A DNA stretch of 34,394 nt from Candidatus Uhrbacteria bacterium (lineage in GTDB: Bacteria; Patescibacteriota; Patescibacteriia; UBA9934), in contig CALRAI010000010.1 of assembly GCA_943350635.1 (NCBI GenBank), positions 1 through 34,394 on the forward strand, in the 5' to 3' direction. Below are positions 13,718-21,973 of this stretch, piece by piece. How positions within the stretch are numbered: the first letter of the stretch is position 1; every line of letters begins with the position of its first letter. The notes below the pieces were generated by a model. That model was not told where the DNA came from. It saw nothing but the letters and a program-made list of their open reading frames with translations, and searched no databases. The translations under genes were made by a program, and so were the position numbers.

Positions 13718-16700
13718 TCAGGAGCATCCACTAGTTGACCCACAGTTCAAACATTTATAACACGCAGCGTTACGCACCATAATGTTACCGCACGTGTCGC
13801 AGGCCGGAGCATCAGCGGTGTTATTGAACGTCGATGTTAACGACGTTTTTTGAGGCGCAGTGCCAGGGGTCATTGTAGGATTTGCATCGGAGGCTGTAGC
13901 GAAAATCGTAGGTTGAAGTTCTGTTGTTACTCCAGAGTCAACCGAATGATCCGCAGTAATCGCATCGCTGATTGCCGGCACAACATTAATCCCAACCGCG
14001 ATCTGTTCTTGTGGCGAGAGGAACTTCAGCGCCATCCAGCGGAAGATGTAATCCACGATGGACTTTGCAATGCGGATGTTCGGATTGTTCGTGAATCCCG
14101 ATGGTTCAAAGCGCATGTGCACGAACTTATTCACAAGCACCTGGATAGGCACGCCGTATTGCAAACCAATAGACACCGACGTTGCGAACGCATCCATCAA
14201 ACCGCTAATCACCGATCCTTCCTTTGCCATGGTAATGAACATCTCCCCCGGCGCACCGTCGTCGTACAAACCAACGGTAATAAATCCTTTGTGTCCACCA
14301 ACCAAAAACTTATGGTTAATCGCTCGACGTTCATCTGGCAATCGGCGACGACGAGGCGCGTTATCAGATACTGATGCAACTTTCACCGTAGGAATTACCG
14401 TTTCGTGCGCCTTTCCAGAATCCTTCTCCTTACTCGTCGTAAGCGCTTGCTGACGCTTGCTTCCGTCCCGATAAATCGCAATCGCTTTCAGACCCATTTT
14501 CCAGCCCTCCATGTATACCTTTTCAATCTCCTCGACACTCGCCTCATTTGGCATGTTCACCGTTTTGCTGATTGCTCCAGAAATAAATGGCTGCACTGCG
14601 GCCATCATACGAAGATGTCCCATATAATGAATCGAGCGAACGCCATTTTTTGCCTTAAATGCACAATCAAATACCGGAAGATGCTCCGGCTTCACCAATG
14701 GTGCGCCCTCAATAGTGTCCTGCTTGTCGATAAAATCAAGAATATCCTTTCGCTCCGCATCGCTATATCCCAATCGCGTTAGCGCTTCAGGAACCGTCTG
14801 GTTCACCATTTTCAACATACCGCCACCCACCAACCACTTGTATTTCACAATGGCAATATCTGGTTCAATTCCTGTGGTGTCACAGTCCATCAAGAACGCA
14901 ATGGTTCCCGTTGGAGCCAACACGGAAATTTGCGCATTACGCAACCCATGATTCTCGCCACGCTCTATCACCGCATCCCACGAAGCCTTTGCTGCTGCCG
15001 CAATATCCGCCGGCAAGCTTTCCATGTTCATAGCGTAGCTCGCATCACGGTGCATACGCATCACCTCCATGCATGGTTGCTTGTTCAGTTCAAAAGCCGT
15101 AAACGCGCCAAGTTTTTCTGCAATCTCCGCACTTTGCTCATACGTGCATCCCGAAAGCAGCGACATAATTCCTCCGGCAATATTCCGACCCTCATCCGAA
15201 TCGTACGCAACACCACGGCTCATCAACAACGCACCAAGGTTTGCGAACCCAATACCAAGCGGACGGAAATCATGGCTATTCTGCTCAATGGCTGGCGTAG
15301 GGTAGCTCGAATTTCCTACCGCAATTTCCATAGCGGTAATCATCACCTTTGCGGCATGAATAAACGACGGCACATCAAATTCCATCACACCATTCACCTC
15401 TTTGCGGAACTTCATCAAGTTTAAGGAAGACAAATTGCATGCCGTGTCGTCCAAGAACATATACTCCGAACACGGATTGCTCGCATTAATACGATCCGTA
15501 TTTTTGGACGTGTGCCAACGGTTCACCGTCGTATCGTACTGAATACCAGGATCCCCACACTGCCACGCGCATTCTGCCATTTTATGCATCACCTCACGCG
15601 CCTTAAACACCAAAGAAGGCTTTCCCGTCGTCACCTCATGTGTTACCCACTCTCCATCATTTTCCACCGCACGCATAAAGTCGTCTGTAACACGCACGGA
15701 ATTGTTGGCATTCTGGAAGTAGATGGATCCATACGCCTCACCATCCATGCCGCTGTCGTAACCTGCATCCACCAATGTCCATGCTTTACGCTCTTCCTTT
15801 GCCTTACACTCAATGAACGTCATGATGTCTGGATGTCCAACGTTCAAGATAACCATTTTTGCGGCACGACGCGTTTTCCCACCAGACTTCACAATACCCG
15901 CAAAAGAATCGAGACCCTTCATGAAGCTCACCGGCCCAGACGATTTTCCATTGCTGCCTCCAAGGTATTCCTGCGACGATCGTAAGTTCGAAAGGTTCGA
16001 TCCTGTTCCAGATCCCTGCTTGAACAGCATGCTTTCCGTAGCAGTAAGATGCAAAATGGAACGCATGTCGTCCTCCACACTATTAATAAAGCACGCAGAG
16101 CATTGTGGATGCGGATTAATGCCCACATTGAACCATACCGGCGAGTTGAACGCCGCCATTTGATTAACGAGAATCCACGTGAGTTCATCCTCAAACACTT
16201 GCGCGTCCTTTGCAGTTGCAAAATACCCATCCTTCCGGCCCCAGTTCGCCATGGTTACCGAAACACGACTCATCAATTGCTTCATTGATGTCTCTCGTTC
16301 TGGCGTACCCACTTTTCCGCGAAAATACTTCTGCGCCACGATGTTGACCGACGTCTGGCTCCACGTACTCGGTACATCAATATCTTTTTGTTCGAAAACT
16401 ACCGCACCCTTTTCGTTGGTAATACTTGCAGTGCGCTTCTCCCACGTAAGTAAATCGTACGGGTGAACACCTTCTTTCGTAAAATACCGATTCATCAGAA
16501 TTCCTTTCCCATACTTTTCACCAACAGTGACAACATCCGCTTTTCGATACTGCAAATATACTCGAGCAACATGCACCAAATTATTATCAATCAACGCAAC
16601 AGCAGTCATTTCGCGAATCATGCTCGTGGTTGGCGTACTATGACCATCGAAGCGGCGTTGAATACGGGAAAGTACATGACCAGTAATGCGGTCAACATAG

Positions 16701-16897
16701 CGCGGAAGATCCTTTTCCTTAAATCCCGCAGCAAGCAAGGAATTCACAACAGACAAGCGCAGCGCATCAGCAGAAAATGCCGCATGAGTTCCGGAACGTT
16801 TCACTACTTCTTTTACCGATGTCATGTAGCCGTACACTGCTCCAGCGATATCGACAGAGCGTTCCTTTACCGAAGCAGTTGCAAGAGTTGCTGGCAT
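13718..16897 (-). CDS. nrdJ: Adenosylcobalamin-dependent (class II) ribonucleotide reductase
   Basis: NrdJ reduces ribonucleotides to deoxyribonucleotides using a radical from adenosylcobalamin, so it needs no oxygen. The frame opens at 17146, but the ATG at 16897 is chosen: the earlier part contains the NrdR boxes and a terminator hairpin. The 1059 residues have an N-terminal ATP-cone (VVKRSGTHAAF, about 31-120), the region PHPQCSACFINS (about 262-273), GSGTGSNLSNLRS, the active-site N474-P-C476-S-E478, C487 in DTACNLSSLNL, and PTGTIAFLMDCDTTGIEPD. The C-terminal zinc ribbon (CDTCGN, then CYKCLNCGSTSGCS) is typical of large NrdJ enzymes. cobO lies downstream. Expression is probably controlled by NrdR and perhaps by leader termination. 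Confidence 0.97.
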   Translation of the reverse strand: MPATLATASVKERSVDIAGAVYGYMTSVKEVVKRSGTHAAFSADALRLSVVNSLLAAGFKEKDLPRYVDRITGHVLSRIQRRFDGHSTPTTSMIREMTAVALIDNNLVHVARVYLQYRKADVVTVGEKYGKGILMNRYFTKEGVHPYDLLTWEKRTASITNEKGAVVFEQKDIDVPSTWSQTSVNIVAQKYFRGKVGTPERETSMKQLMSRVSVTMANWGRKDGYFATAKDAQVFEDELTWILVNQMAAFNSPVWFNVGINPHPQCSACFINSVEDDMRSILHLTATESMLFKQGSGTGSNLSNLRSSQEYLGGSNGKSSGPVSFMKGLDSFAGIVKSGGKTRRAAKMVILNVGHPDIMTFIECKAKEERKAWTLVDAGYDSGMDGEAYGSIYFQNANNSVRVTDDFMRAVENDGEWVTHEVTTGKPSLVFKAREVMHKMAECAWQCGDPGIQYDTTVNRWHTSKNTDRINASNPCSEYMFLDDTACNLSSLNLMKFRKEVNGVMEFDVPSFIHAAKVMITAMEIAVGNSSYPTPAIEQNSHDFRPLGIGFANLGALLMSRGVAYDSDEGRNIAGGIMSLLSGCTYEQSAEIAEKLGAFTAFELNKQPCMEVMRMHRDASYAMNMESLPADIAAAAKASWDAVIERGENHGLRNAQISVLAPTGTIAFLMDCDTTGIEPDIAIVKYKWLVGGGMLKMVNQTVPEALTRLGYSDAERKDILDFIDKQDTIEGAPLVKPEHLPVFDCAFKAKNGVRSIHYMGHLRMMAAVQPFISGAISKTVNMPNEASVEEIEKVYMEGWKMGLKAIAIYRDGSKRQQALTTSKEKDSGKAHETVIPTVKVASVSDNAPRRRRLPDERRAINHKFLVGGHKGFITVGLYDDGAPGEMFITMAKEGSVISGLMDAFATSVSIGLQYGVPIQVLVNKFVHMRFEPSGFTNNPNIRIAKSIVDYIFRWMALKFLSPQEQIAVGINVVPAISDAITADHSVDSGVTTELQPTIFATASDANPTMTPGTAPQKTSLTSTFNNTADAPACDTCGNIMVRNAACYKCLNCGSTSGCS

Positions 16898-16942
16898 AAA
16901 GCAAAACGAAATTAAAGAAGAGTTCACGTCGAAATTTGAGAT

Positions 16943-16969
16943 AAAAAAATCCCAGTAGAAGAATCTGGG
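16943..16969 (-). terminator. Intrinsic terminator or attenuator in the nrdJ leader
   Basis: On the minus strand CCCAG, a 9-nt loop, CTGGG and then A plus seven T residues (16943-16950) make a small terminator. It lies between the NrdR-box promoter (start near 17012) and the nrdJ ATG (16897). It either ends transcripts from the upstream gene or attenuates nrdJ. Confidence 0.65.
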
Positions 16970-16992
16970 CGATTCCTCATATCGACGACGCA

Positions 16993-17008
16993 ACACAATC
17001 GCTTGTGG
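16993..17008. promoter_or_regulatory. NrdR box 1
   Basis: ACACAATCGCTTGTGG has the NrdR-box frame ACAC-W-A...T-W-GTG. It is downstream of the -10 on the minus strand and exactly 32 bp from the second box, the three-turn spacing typical of NrdR operators. Confidence 0.7.
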
Positions 17009-17018
17009 TGCATTTGCG

Positions 17019-17024
17019 AGTATA
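17019..17024 (-). promoter_or_regulatory. Extended -10 of the nrdJ promoter
   Basis: TG-C-TATACT on the minus strand is an extended -10 lying between the two NrdR boxes. The -35 region is poor, as often with extended -10 promoters. The predicted start is near 17012, giving a leader of about 115 nt. Confidence 0.6.
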
Positions 17025-17040
17025 GCACTACATCTAGTGG
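17025..17040. promoter_or_regulatory. NrdR box 2
   Basis: GCACTACATCTAGTGG matches the NrdR consensus core CAC-W-A-T-A-T-A-T-W-GTG at 12 of 14 positions. It overlaps the spacer and -35 side of the nrdJ promoter. Confidence 0.75.
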
Positions 17041-17153
17041 TGCGACGTTTTCCGAACAGTAAAAAAGTGGATAACAGCCTTGCAGTTTTCTGACGGAAAA
17101 AAATACAAGAAAAATCACTCTGCCCGTCAAAAATCTGCGCAGTCAAGGGAAGA

Positions 17154-17167
17154 TATCCCCGGGGATA
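17154..17167. repeat. Perfect 14-bp palindrome
   Basis: TATCCCCGGGGATA, just after the stop of the DEDD exonuclease gene. It is too compact, with no T-run, to be a terminator. It could be a binding site; no regulator can be named. Confidence 0.4.
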
Positions 17168-17172
17168 ACTCT

Positions 17173-17748
17173 CTAAAAACCCATCGTCAAATTCACCACA
17201 GTCTTCTCTGGAACCGGAGTGAAGTTCACTGGAACTAACTGTCGTTCTCCAGCACGATTATCAAAAAGCACATATCCATTCTTCAGTCCAAATTCGTACA
17301 CTTCCTTTGTTACTTTCACATCTTGCTGACAATACTCTCGAATTTCTTCTATCTTCCCCTCTTTCCACCACGCAACCGCCTGAAGTCCATGAGCTGATTT
17401 TCGTGTACCAATCGTGGCAGCAGCAACGTCGTCCAACTTAATACGATATCCCAAAGATTTCTCAATCTCCTTCAAAATATCCAACTGCGGCAACTTCAAC
17501 AAATCTCCAGCATAATAATTATTCAACACCAGCATATCAAACCCAATCGAGTTGTACCCAATAATCCGACCTCCTGTTTCTAGTTTTTGGAATAAAACCG
17601 GGAGATCGGCCTCCAAATACGATTCATACGTATCAGTCGAATAATAATATGCAACGAGCAAAGAAACCTTGAGTTTATCCGTAAAATATCCACCAACCTC
17701 TTCAAAAGTATTCTGAGTTTCAATATCCAAAACGATCTCATTGCTCAT
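17173..17748 (-). CDS. DEDD-type 3'-5' exonuclease (ribonuclease H-like fold)
   Basis: This 191-residue protein has the exonuclease motifs in order: ExoI VLDIETQ (about residues 6-12, with the D-x-E pair), ExoII IGYNSIGFDMLVL (about 63-75) and ExoIII YCQQDVKVT (about 139-147, Y-x3-D, so the DEDDy subtype). It resembles the stand-alone YprB-like ribonuclease_H_2 domain. The substrate (DNA or RNA) cannot be told. It begins 3 bp after the stop of the coiled-coil gene (TAA-TCT-ATG), so the two are co-transcribed and probably coupled. A perfect palindrome lies just downstream, followed by the nrdJ control region. Confidence 0.85.
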   Translation of the reverse strand: MSNEIVLDIETQNTFEEVGGYFTDKLKVSLLVAYYYSTDTYESYLEADLPVLFQKLETGGRIIGYNSIGFDMLVLNNYYAGDLLKLPQLDILKEIEKSLGYRIKLDDVAAATIGTRKSAHGLQAVAWWKEGKIEEIREYCQQDVKVTKEVYEFGLKNGYVLFDNRAGERQLVPVNFTPVPEKTVVNLTMGF

Positions 17749-17751
17749 AGA

Positions 17752-18195
17752 TTATGCCGCGATTCCCACCTTCAATTCTAAAACCTCGACCCGTTCTTCA
17801 ACGCGATTGAATTGTGATTGGGCTGCAACCAACTCAAGATCAAACTTCTGATTCTGATGTGCAAAACCATCAATATTTTTCATAACACGAGATTCAGTTT
17901 CCTGCAGATCTTCTTTCGTAGCCATGGTATCTTTAATAAATTCAACGTCTTCCTGAAGCGCAGCAATACCTCCGTTTATCTCACCGATCTCACCCTTCAT
18001 TTCCGTGATCTCACCCTTCATCTCACCGATCTCACCCCGAACATCAGCAATATCATCCTTCGTTGCCATAGTCTTCTGCATCTCAAGCATCGTTTTCTGC
18101 AAACCAAACATACTTTTCTGCATGCCAAGCATATTTTGTTGTACAACCACAAACGCGTGTTCAATATTTTGAACAGTATCTACAATTTCTTGCAT
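17752..18195 (-). CDS. Coiled-coil protein with heptad repeats
   Basis: A 147-residue protein, nearly all predicted coiled coil, with no membrane segment. Two repeated blocks are visible: a Met/Gln type (QNMLGMQKSMFGLQKTMLEM, about 20-39) and a Glu/Met/Lys heptad type (GEIGEMK-GEITEMK-GEIGEIN, about 54-74). The phrase TMATKDDI/TMATKEDL occurs twice, marking a longer internal repeat. Similar short coiled-coil proteins are common companions of other genes, but I know no function for this one. It is placed directly before the DEDD exonuclease, which suggests a partnership (inference). Confidence 0.78.
   Translation of the reverse strand: MQEIVDTVQNIEHAFVVVQQNMLGMQKSMFGLQKTMLEMQKTMATKDDIADVRGEIGEMKGEITEMKGEIGEINGGIAALQEDVEFIKDTMATKEDLQETESRVMKNIDGFAHQNQKFDLELVAAQSQFNRVEERVEVLELKVGIAA
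17982..18042. repeat. 21-bp direct repeats within the coiled-coil gene
   Basis: About three imperfect 21-bp units (core ATCTCACCCTTCAT on the plus strand) encode successive G-E-I-x-E-M-K heptads. The repeat number could change by slippage in steps of one heptad without breaking the frame. Confidence 0.7.
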
Positions 18196-18285
18196 ATGCT
18201 TTTGCTAGCCGTTTGTCATATTTCCCCATCGTACCAAAATCACCCCATCAACGCTATCGATTATTCACAGTAATCCTAAACAGAT

Positions 18286-19158
18286 TTACCACGTTGCACG
18301 AATAACAATCCCTGTTGGGAGCTCGAATCCACGGGGCGATTCTTCTTTCAAAGTCAGTTCAACGGCTTTCATATCGCGAACAAAAGGGATTGATGTTTGG
18401 ATGAGATTTTGGATCGCTAATGCTGGAAAGCCGAGAGAGTAGGCGTTCATCAGAAGCATGCCAGACCCTGGCTTCAAGAGCTTTGCACAATCTGCCAGCA
18501 AAAAAGGAAGGTGCGTCTCAAACTGCCACAATTCTCCTTCTGGACCGCGACCGAACGCCGGCGGATCCATGATAATGACGTCGTACGTGTTGCCACGACG
18601 AATCTCACGCGCAACGAACTTCTGCACGTCGTCCACAATCCATCGGATCTTACGATCGCCGAGGCCAGAGAGCTCGGCATTCTCTTTCCCCCACGTCACC
18701 ACCGGCTTACTTGCATCACAGTGTGTCACATCGGCTCCAACACTCGCCGCAGCAAGCGTTGCTCCGCCGGTATAACCAAAAAGATTCAACACCGTCATTC
18801 CTGGCTTCACATGTGATCGGATCCACGCCCAATTACTCGATTGTTCGGGAAAAAGACCCGTATGTTTAAACGACGTTGGACGAATACGAAATGTTAAATC
18901 TTCCCACGAAACATTCCACGATTCTGGCACCGGCTTGTTGAATGTCCATTCTCCCTCACGACCTTGGCGCTTGTACGACAAATGAGCCGAGGGCCAAATT
19001 GCGGAATCGCCAATATCCCAGAGCGCCTGAGGCTCTGGTCGAATCATCACAACGTCGCCATACCGCTCGCACTTCTCAAAATTCCCAGAATCGAGCAACG
19101 CAATATCCTTCCACACTGCCGCTTCGCGAGTAAGAGGGCTCAACATATTGGGCAACAT
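18286..19158 (-). CDS. Class I SAM-dependent methyltransferase, RlmI/RlmK-like (probable rRNA)
   Basis: This 290-residue protein has the SAM-binding fold of the RlmI/RlmK rRNA cytosine methyltransferase group: motif I VLNLFGYTGGATLAAASVGA (about 124-143), acidic motif VTHCDASKPV, and the catalytic loop DVIIMDPPAFGRG (about 193-205). The N-terminal 110 residues include WPSAHLSYKR and the FPEQSSNWAWI stretch that precedes the SAM domain in this group. It lacks the PUA domain of RlmI, so the exact target is unknown. It is last in the run of four genes beginning at 23479, 14 bp after uppP. No terminator is seen after it. Confidence 0.87.
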   Translation of the reverse strand: MLPNMLSPLTREAAVWKDIALLDSGNFEKCERYGDVVMIRPEPQALWDIGDSAIWPSAHLSYKRQGREGEWTFNKPVPESWNVSWEDLTFRIRPTSFKHTGLFPEQSSNWAWIRSHVKPGMTVLNLFGYTGGATLAAASVGADVTHCDASKPVVTWGKENAELSGLGDRKIRWIVDDVQKFVAREIRRGNTYDVIIMDPPAFGRGPEGELWQFETHLPFLLADCAKLLKPGSGMLLMNAYSLGFPALAIQNLIQTSIPFVRDMKAVELTLKEESPRGFELPTGIVIRATW

Positions 19159-19172
19159 TACTGGAAAAACCC

Positions 19173-19952
19173 TTACCGAGCAAAGAAAAGAAGAATAACA
19201 ACTCCAATAATAATGCGATAATAGGCAAACGGTGCAAAGGTTTTTGTTCGAATATACTGCAAGAACAATCGAATCACGATAAGCGCAGAGAGAAACGCTG
19301 TAATAAATCCAATCGTAAGAATGACGAAATCACTCCCCGACAGCGCAACCGGATTCTTTATAATCGAATATGCGGATGCTGCCGCCATTGTTGGAACAGC
19401 AAGAAAGAAAGAGTACTCAGTCGCTGCAGTTCGCGAAGCGCCAAGAAGCATCGCGCCGATAATAGTTGCCGCAGATCGCGATGTTCCTGGAATAAAGGCA
19501 AGACACTGAATACAGCCAATGGCAAATGCTTTTACGTAACTCAATTTTCCAAGATCTGTGAGCGTGGTTTTCGGTTTTCGGTGCTCGACAACAAGAAGAA
19601 TTACACCACCAACGATAAGTGCGATCGCGACAACAACAGGATCAAAAAGTGCCGCTTGAATCTTCGATCCAAAGAGTGCGCCAAGAACCAGTGCCGGTGT
19701 CACCGATACCGCGAATCGCTTCCAAAGAGCGAAGCTCGAGGGAGATGAAGGTCGAGGAAAGAGTTTTTTCGCAAACACCACAAGCACCGCCAGAATTGCG
19801 CCAAACTGGATCACGACGTCGAACATTTTCGTGAAGTCTGGCGCAAACGAGAACCATTCATTGAAGAGTATAAGGTGGCCTGTTGATGAAACAGGAAGAA
19901 ATTCCGTAATACCCTCAACCAACCCAAGAACAACCGCAGAGAGAAAATCCAT
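19173..19952 (-). CDS. uppP: Undecaprenyl-diphosphatase
   Basis: UppP (BacA) removes a phosphate from undecaprenyl diphosphate, recycling the lipid carrier for peptidoglycan and other envelope polymers. Its 259 residues form about eight membrane segments. The two active-site stretches are present: GLVEGITEFLPVSSTGH (about 10-26) and FIPGTSRSAATI (about 153-164). Length is normal. It starts 5 bp after the VirD4-like gene, so it is expressed with a secretion-type operon rather than with murF and the PBP gene, which is unexpected for a housekeeping wall gene. Confidence 0.96.
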   Translation of the reverse strand: MDFLSAVVLGLVEGITEFLPVSSTGHLILFNEWFSFAPDFTKMFDVVIQFGAILAVLVVFAKKLFPRPSSPSSFALWKRFAVSVTPALVLGALFGSKIQAALFDPVVVAIALIVGGVILLVVEHRKPKTTLTDLGKLSYVKAFAIGCIQCLAFIPGTSRSAATIIGAMLLGASRTAATEYSFFLAVPTMAAASAYSIIKNPVALSGSDFVILTIGFITAFLSALIVIRLFLQYIRTKTFAPFAYYRIIIGVVILLFFAR

Positions 19953-19957
19953 ACATC

Positions 19958-21967
19958 TTAAGCATCAAAATGGATTCTTTCTCCTGGGGCAACGGGAGTA
20001 GGAAGCTTCCCCGCAGACATTGCTGCTGCAACAGGATCCTTCGTAGACTCATGGTGAACAGCGGTCGCCAAAGGCACCGAAACAGGTCCAGAAATACTTG
20101 CAGGTTTCTTGCGTCGTCGACGCTTTTTCTTCGCCGTTGATTCCCCATGTATCAAAGGCGCCGATGAAGCAGGAGTAGCCGCTAAAACCATTGGAACAGC
20201 CGGAACCGAAACTGGTCGAGGAACCACAGGAGCGACTGAAGCCGATGACATAGGAGCAATCACTGGCTTCACGACTGGTGCTTGCGCAGCAACGTGAATA
20301 TGAGTTTCGGATACAGGAGCTGGAGCGGTAGGTCGGGGAGGCAATGATTCTAAAGAGGCGGCACCAGGCGTTGGGATCACAATAGCAGTGCTGTTCGCAA
20401 TCTTTGGTGGCTCTGGCGGATATTGCTTTCCCTGCGGCGGACGAACGGAGCTTTTATTCTTCCGTTCCTCCACCATAATCGCATGACAATCGTCGCAATA
20501 TACCGGGCGACTCTTATCCAATTCCACCGGCAAACTAAAGAGCTTTCCGCACCGAGCGCATGTATATTCGTGAGCAAATCTCGCCTTCTTTGCCTCCTTC
20601 TTTTCCGTAGCAACCTTTGCAAGAACATCGGCGACATTCACATTCGGATCAAACCCACTCCACGTCATCACATGGTCCTCGATCATCTTTCGATTTCCTC
20701 CCAACCGTTCACGTGATTGCTCAATAACCTTTTTCTCACTGCCCGTGCGCTGAGCAATTGGTGGAAGCGTCATTGCGGAAAATGGCTGACTCGTAACCCC
20801 ATCAATCATGAGCTTTAAATAAATACCATATTTCGGAAGATTGATCAGATCCTCCGGTAAAAAACGCGGCATAAACTCACTTTCCATAAATTCAGCATCC
20901 TTCGCACCAATACGGAACGTAATCAAACTTCCAACGTTACCAAATACCGCATCACGAACCGCAGTGGAGGTCATGCTATCCAGCTGCGCAATATATTGAT
21001 GAGCAAGAATAAGATTCAAACGATATTTCCGCGCTTCAGATAAAATATCCGCAAACGATTCTGTTGCAAAGTTCTGGAATTCATCCACGTATAAATAAAA
21101 ATCTTGTCGTTCATTCTCATCGCGAATATTCACACGTTCCATGGCGGACATGTAAATCTTCGTAATCAACATACCCCCCAAAATACGCATCGCATCTTCA
21201 CCAATCTGACCCTTCGATAAGTTAATAAGAAGAATTTTCTGGCCATCCATCACTTCACGAAAACTGAATGATGATTTTGATTGTGCAACAATATTTCGCA
21301 TCATGGTTGATGCTAAAAACTGACCAACCTTGTTTTGAATTGGCGCAGAAGCCTCTGCAGCGAATTTTACATCGTACTGCGCAAATTCCTTCAACCAGAA
21401 TGATTGCACCATCGGATCCTTCACATTTTGAACAATTTCCGTGCGATATTCCTTATCCGACAACATGCGGTTAATACCAAGCAATGTGGTGCCAGGAGTA
21501 TCCAAAAGTGCAAGAATCGTATATTGCAAAATATATTCCATGCGCGCACTCCACACGTTTTCCCATACCTTTTTAAAAATAGAAAGAAGACTGTACATCA
21601 CCTTCGCGTTGTAATCATTGACGCTTTCCCATCCTTCCGTTTTTTCCAGCATGTTAAATGCAATAGGAAAATCGCTATCAGCCGGATTAAAATAAACAAC
21701 GTCATTAATACGCCACGACGGAATATAATCGAGAATTTTCGTTACCGTATCACCGTGAGGATCGATGTAACAACACCCATGACCAGCATAAATATCCGCA
21801 AGAATCATGTTCTCCAACAACGTCGTCTTTCCCATTCCTGTTTTCCCAACCATGTACATGTGGCGTCGACGATCGTCTGTTTTAATACCAAACCGTCGCA
21901 ATTGATTGCGGAAGTTTGTTTGTCCAAAGTAGACAATATCTTTTTCGTGGTCGTGTTCGTACCGCAT
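19958..21967 (-). CDS. VirD4/TraG-like DNA-transfer ATPase with zinc ribbon and basic tail
   Basis: This 669-residue P-loop ATPase belongs to the type IV secretion coupling-protein group. Walker A is VGKTGMGKTTL (40-50), Walker B is YLYVDEFQNFA (291-301), followed by EARKYRLNLILAHQYIAQL, typical of TraD/TraG motifs. There is no N-terminal membrane helix; the partner encoded 6 bp upstream has one and may supply it. Residues about 465-500 form a four-Cys zinc ribbon (CARCGK...CDDC). The rest is Pro/Ala/Val-rich linker with a KKKRRRRKK patch near 620, which could bind nucleic acid. In CPR genomes such pairs are thought to take part in DNA uptake or pili; the role here is inferred. Confidence 0.88.
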   Translation of the reverse strand: MRYEHDHEKDIVYFGQTNFRNQLRRFGIKTDDRRRHMYMVGKTGMGKTTLLENMILADIYAGHGCCYIDPHGDTVTKILDYIPSWRINDVVYFNPADSDFPIAFNMLEKTEGWESVNDYNAKVMYSLLSIFKKVWENVWSARMEYILQYTILALLDTPGTTLLGINRMLSDKEYRTEIVQNVKDPMVQSFWLKEFAQYDVKFAAEASAPIQNKVGQFLASTMMRNIVAQSKSSFSFREVMDGQKILLINLSKGQIGEDAMRILGGMLITKIYMSAMERVNIRDENERQDFYLYVDEFQNFATESFADILSEARKYRLNLILAHQYIAQLDSMTSTAVRDAVFGNVGSLITFRIGAKDAEFMESEFMPRFLPEDLINLPKYGIYLKLMIDGVTSQPFSAMTLPPIAQRTGSEKKVIEQSRERLGGNRKMIEDHVMTWSGFDPNVNVADVLAKVATEKKEAKKARFAHEYTCARCGKLFSLPVELDKSRPVYCDDCHAIMVEERKNKSSVRPPQGKQYPPEPPKIANSTAIVIPTPGAASLESLPPRPTAPAPVSETHIHVAAQAPVVKPVIAPMSSASVAPVVPRPVSVPAVPMVLAATPASSAPLIHGESTAKKKRRRRKKPASISGPVSVPLATAVHHESTKDPVAAAMSAGKLPTPVAPGERIHFDA

Positions 21968-21973
21968 AACACA

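Noticed and set aside
13500-13720. Cobalamin riboswitch before cobO
   Set aside because: The minus strand lacks the B12 box (GCCACTG) and the GGGAA...GGTG core. Only a short CCCC...ACTGT-like stretch resembles the family.
13536-13743. Short minus-strand open frames after nrdJ
   Set aside because: They overlap each other in different frames, fall in the palindromic region, and have Arg-rich low-quality composition.
16898-17146. N-terminal extension of NrdJ
   Set aside because: It would translate the NrdR boxes and the leader terminator; the known family starts near the chosen ATG.
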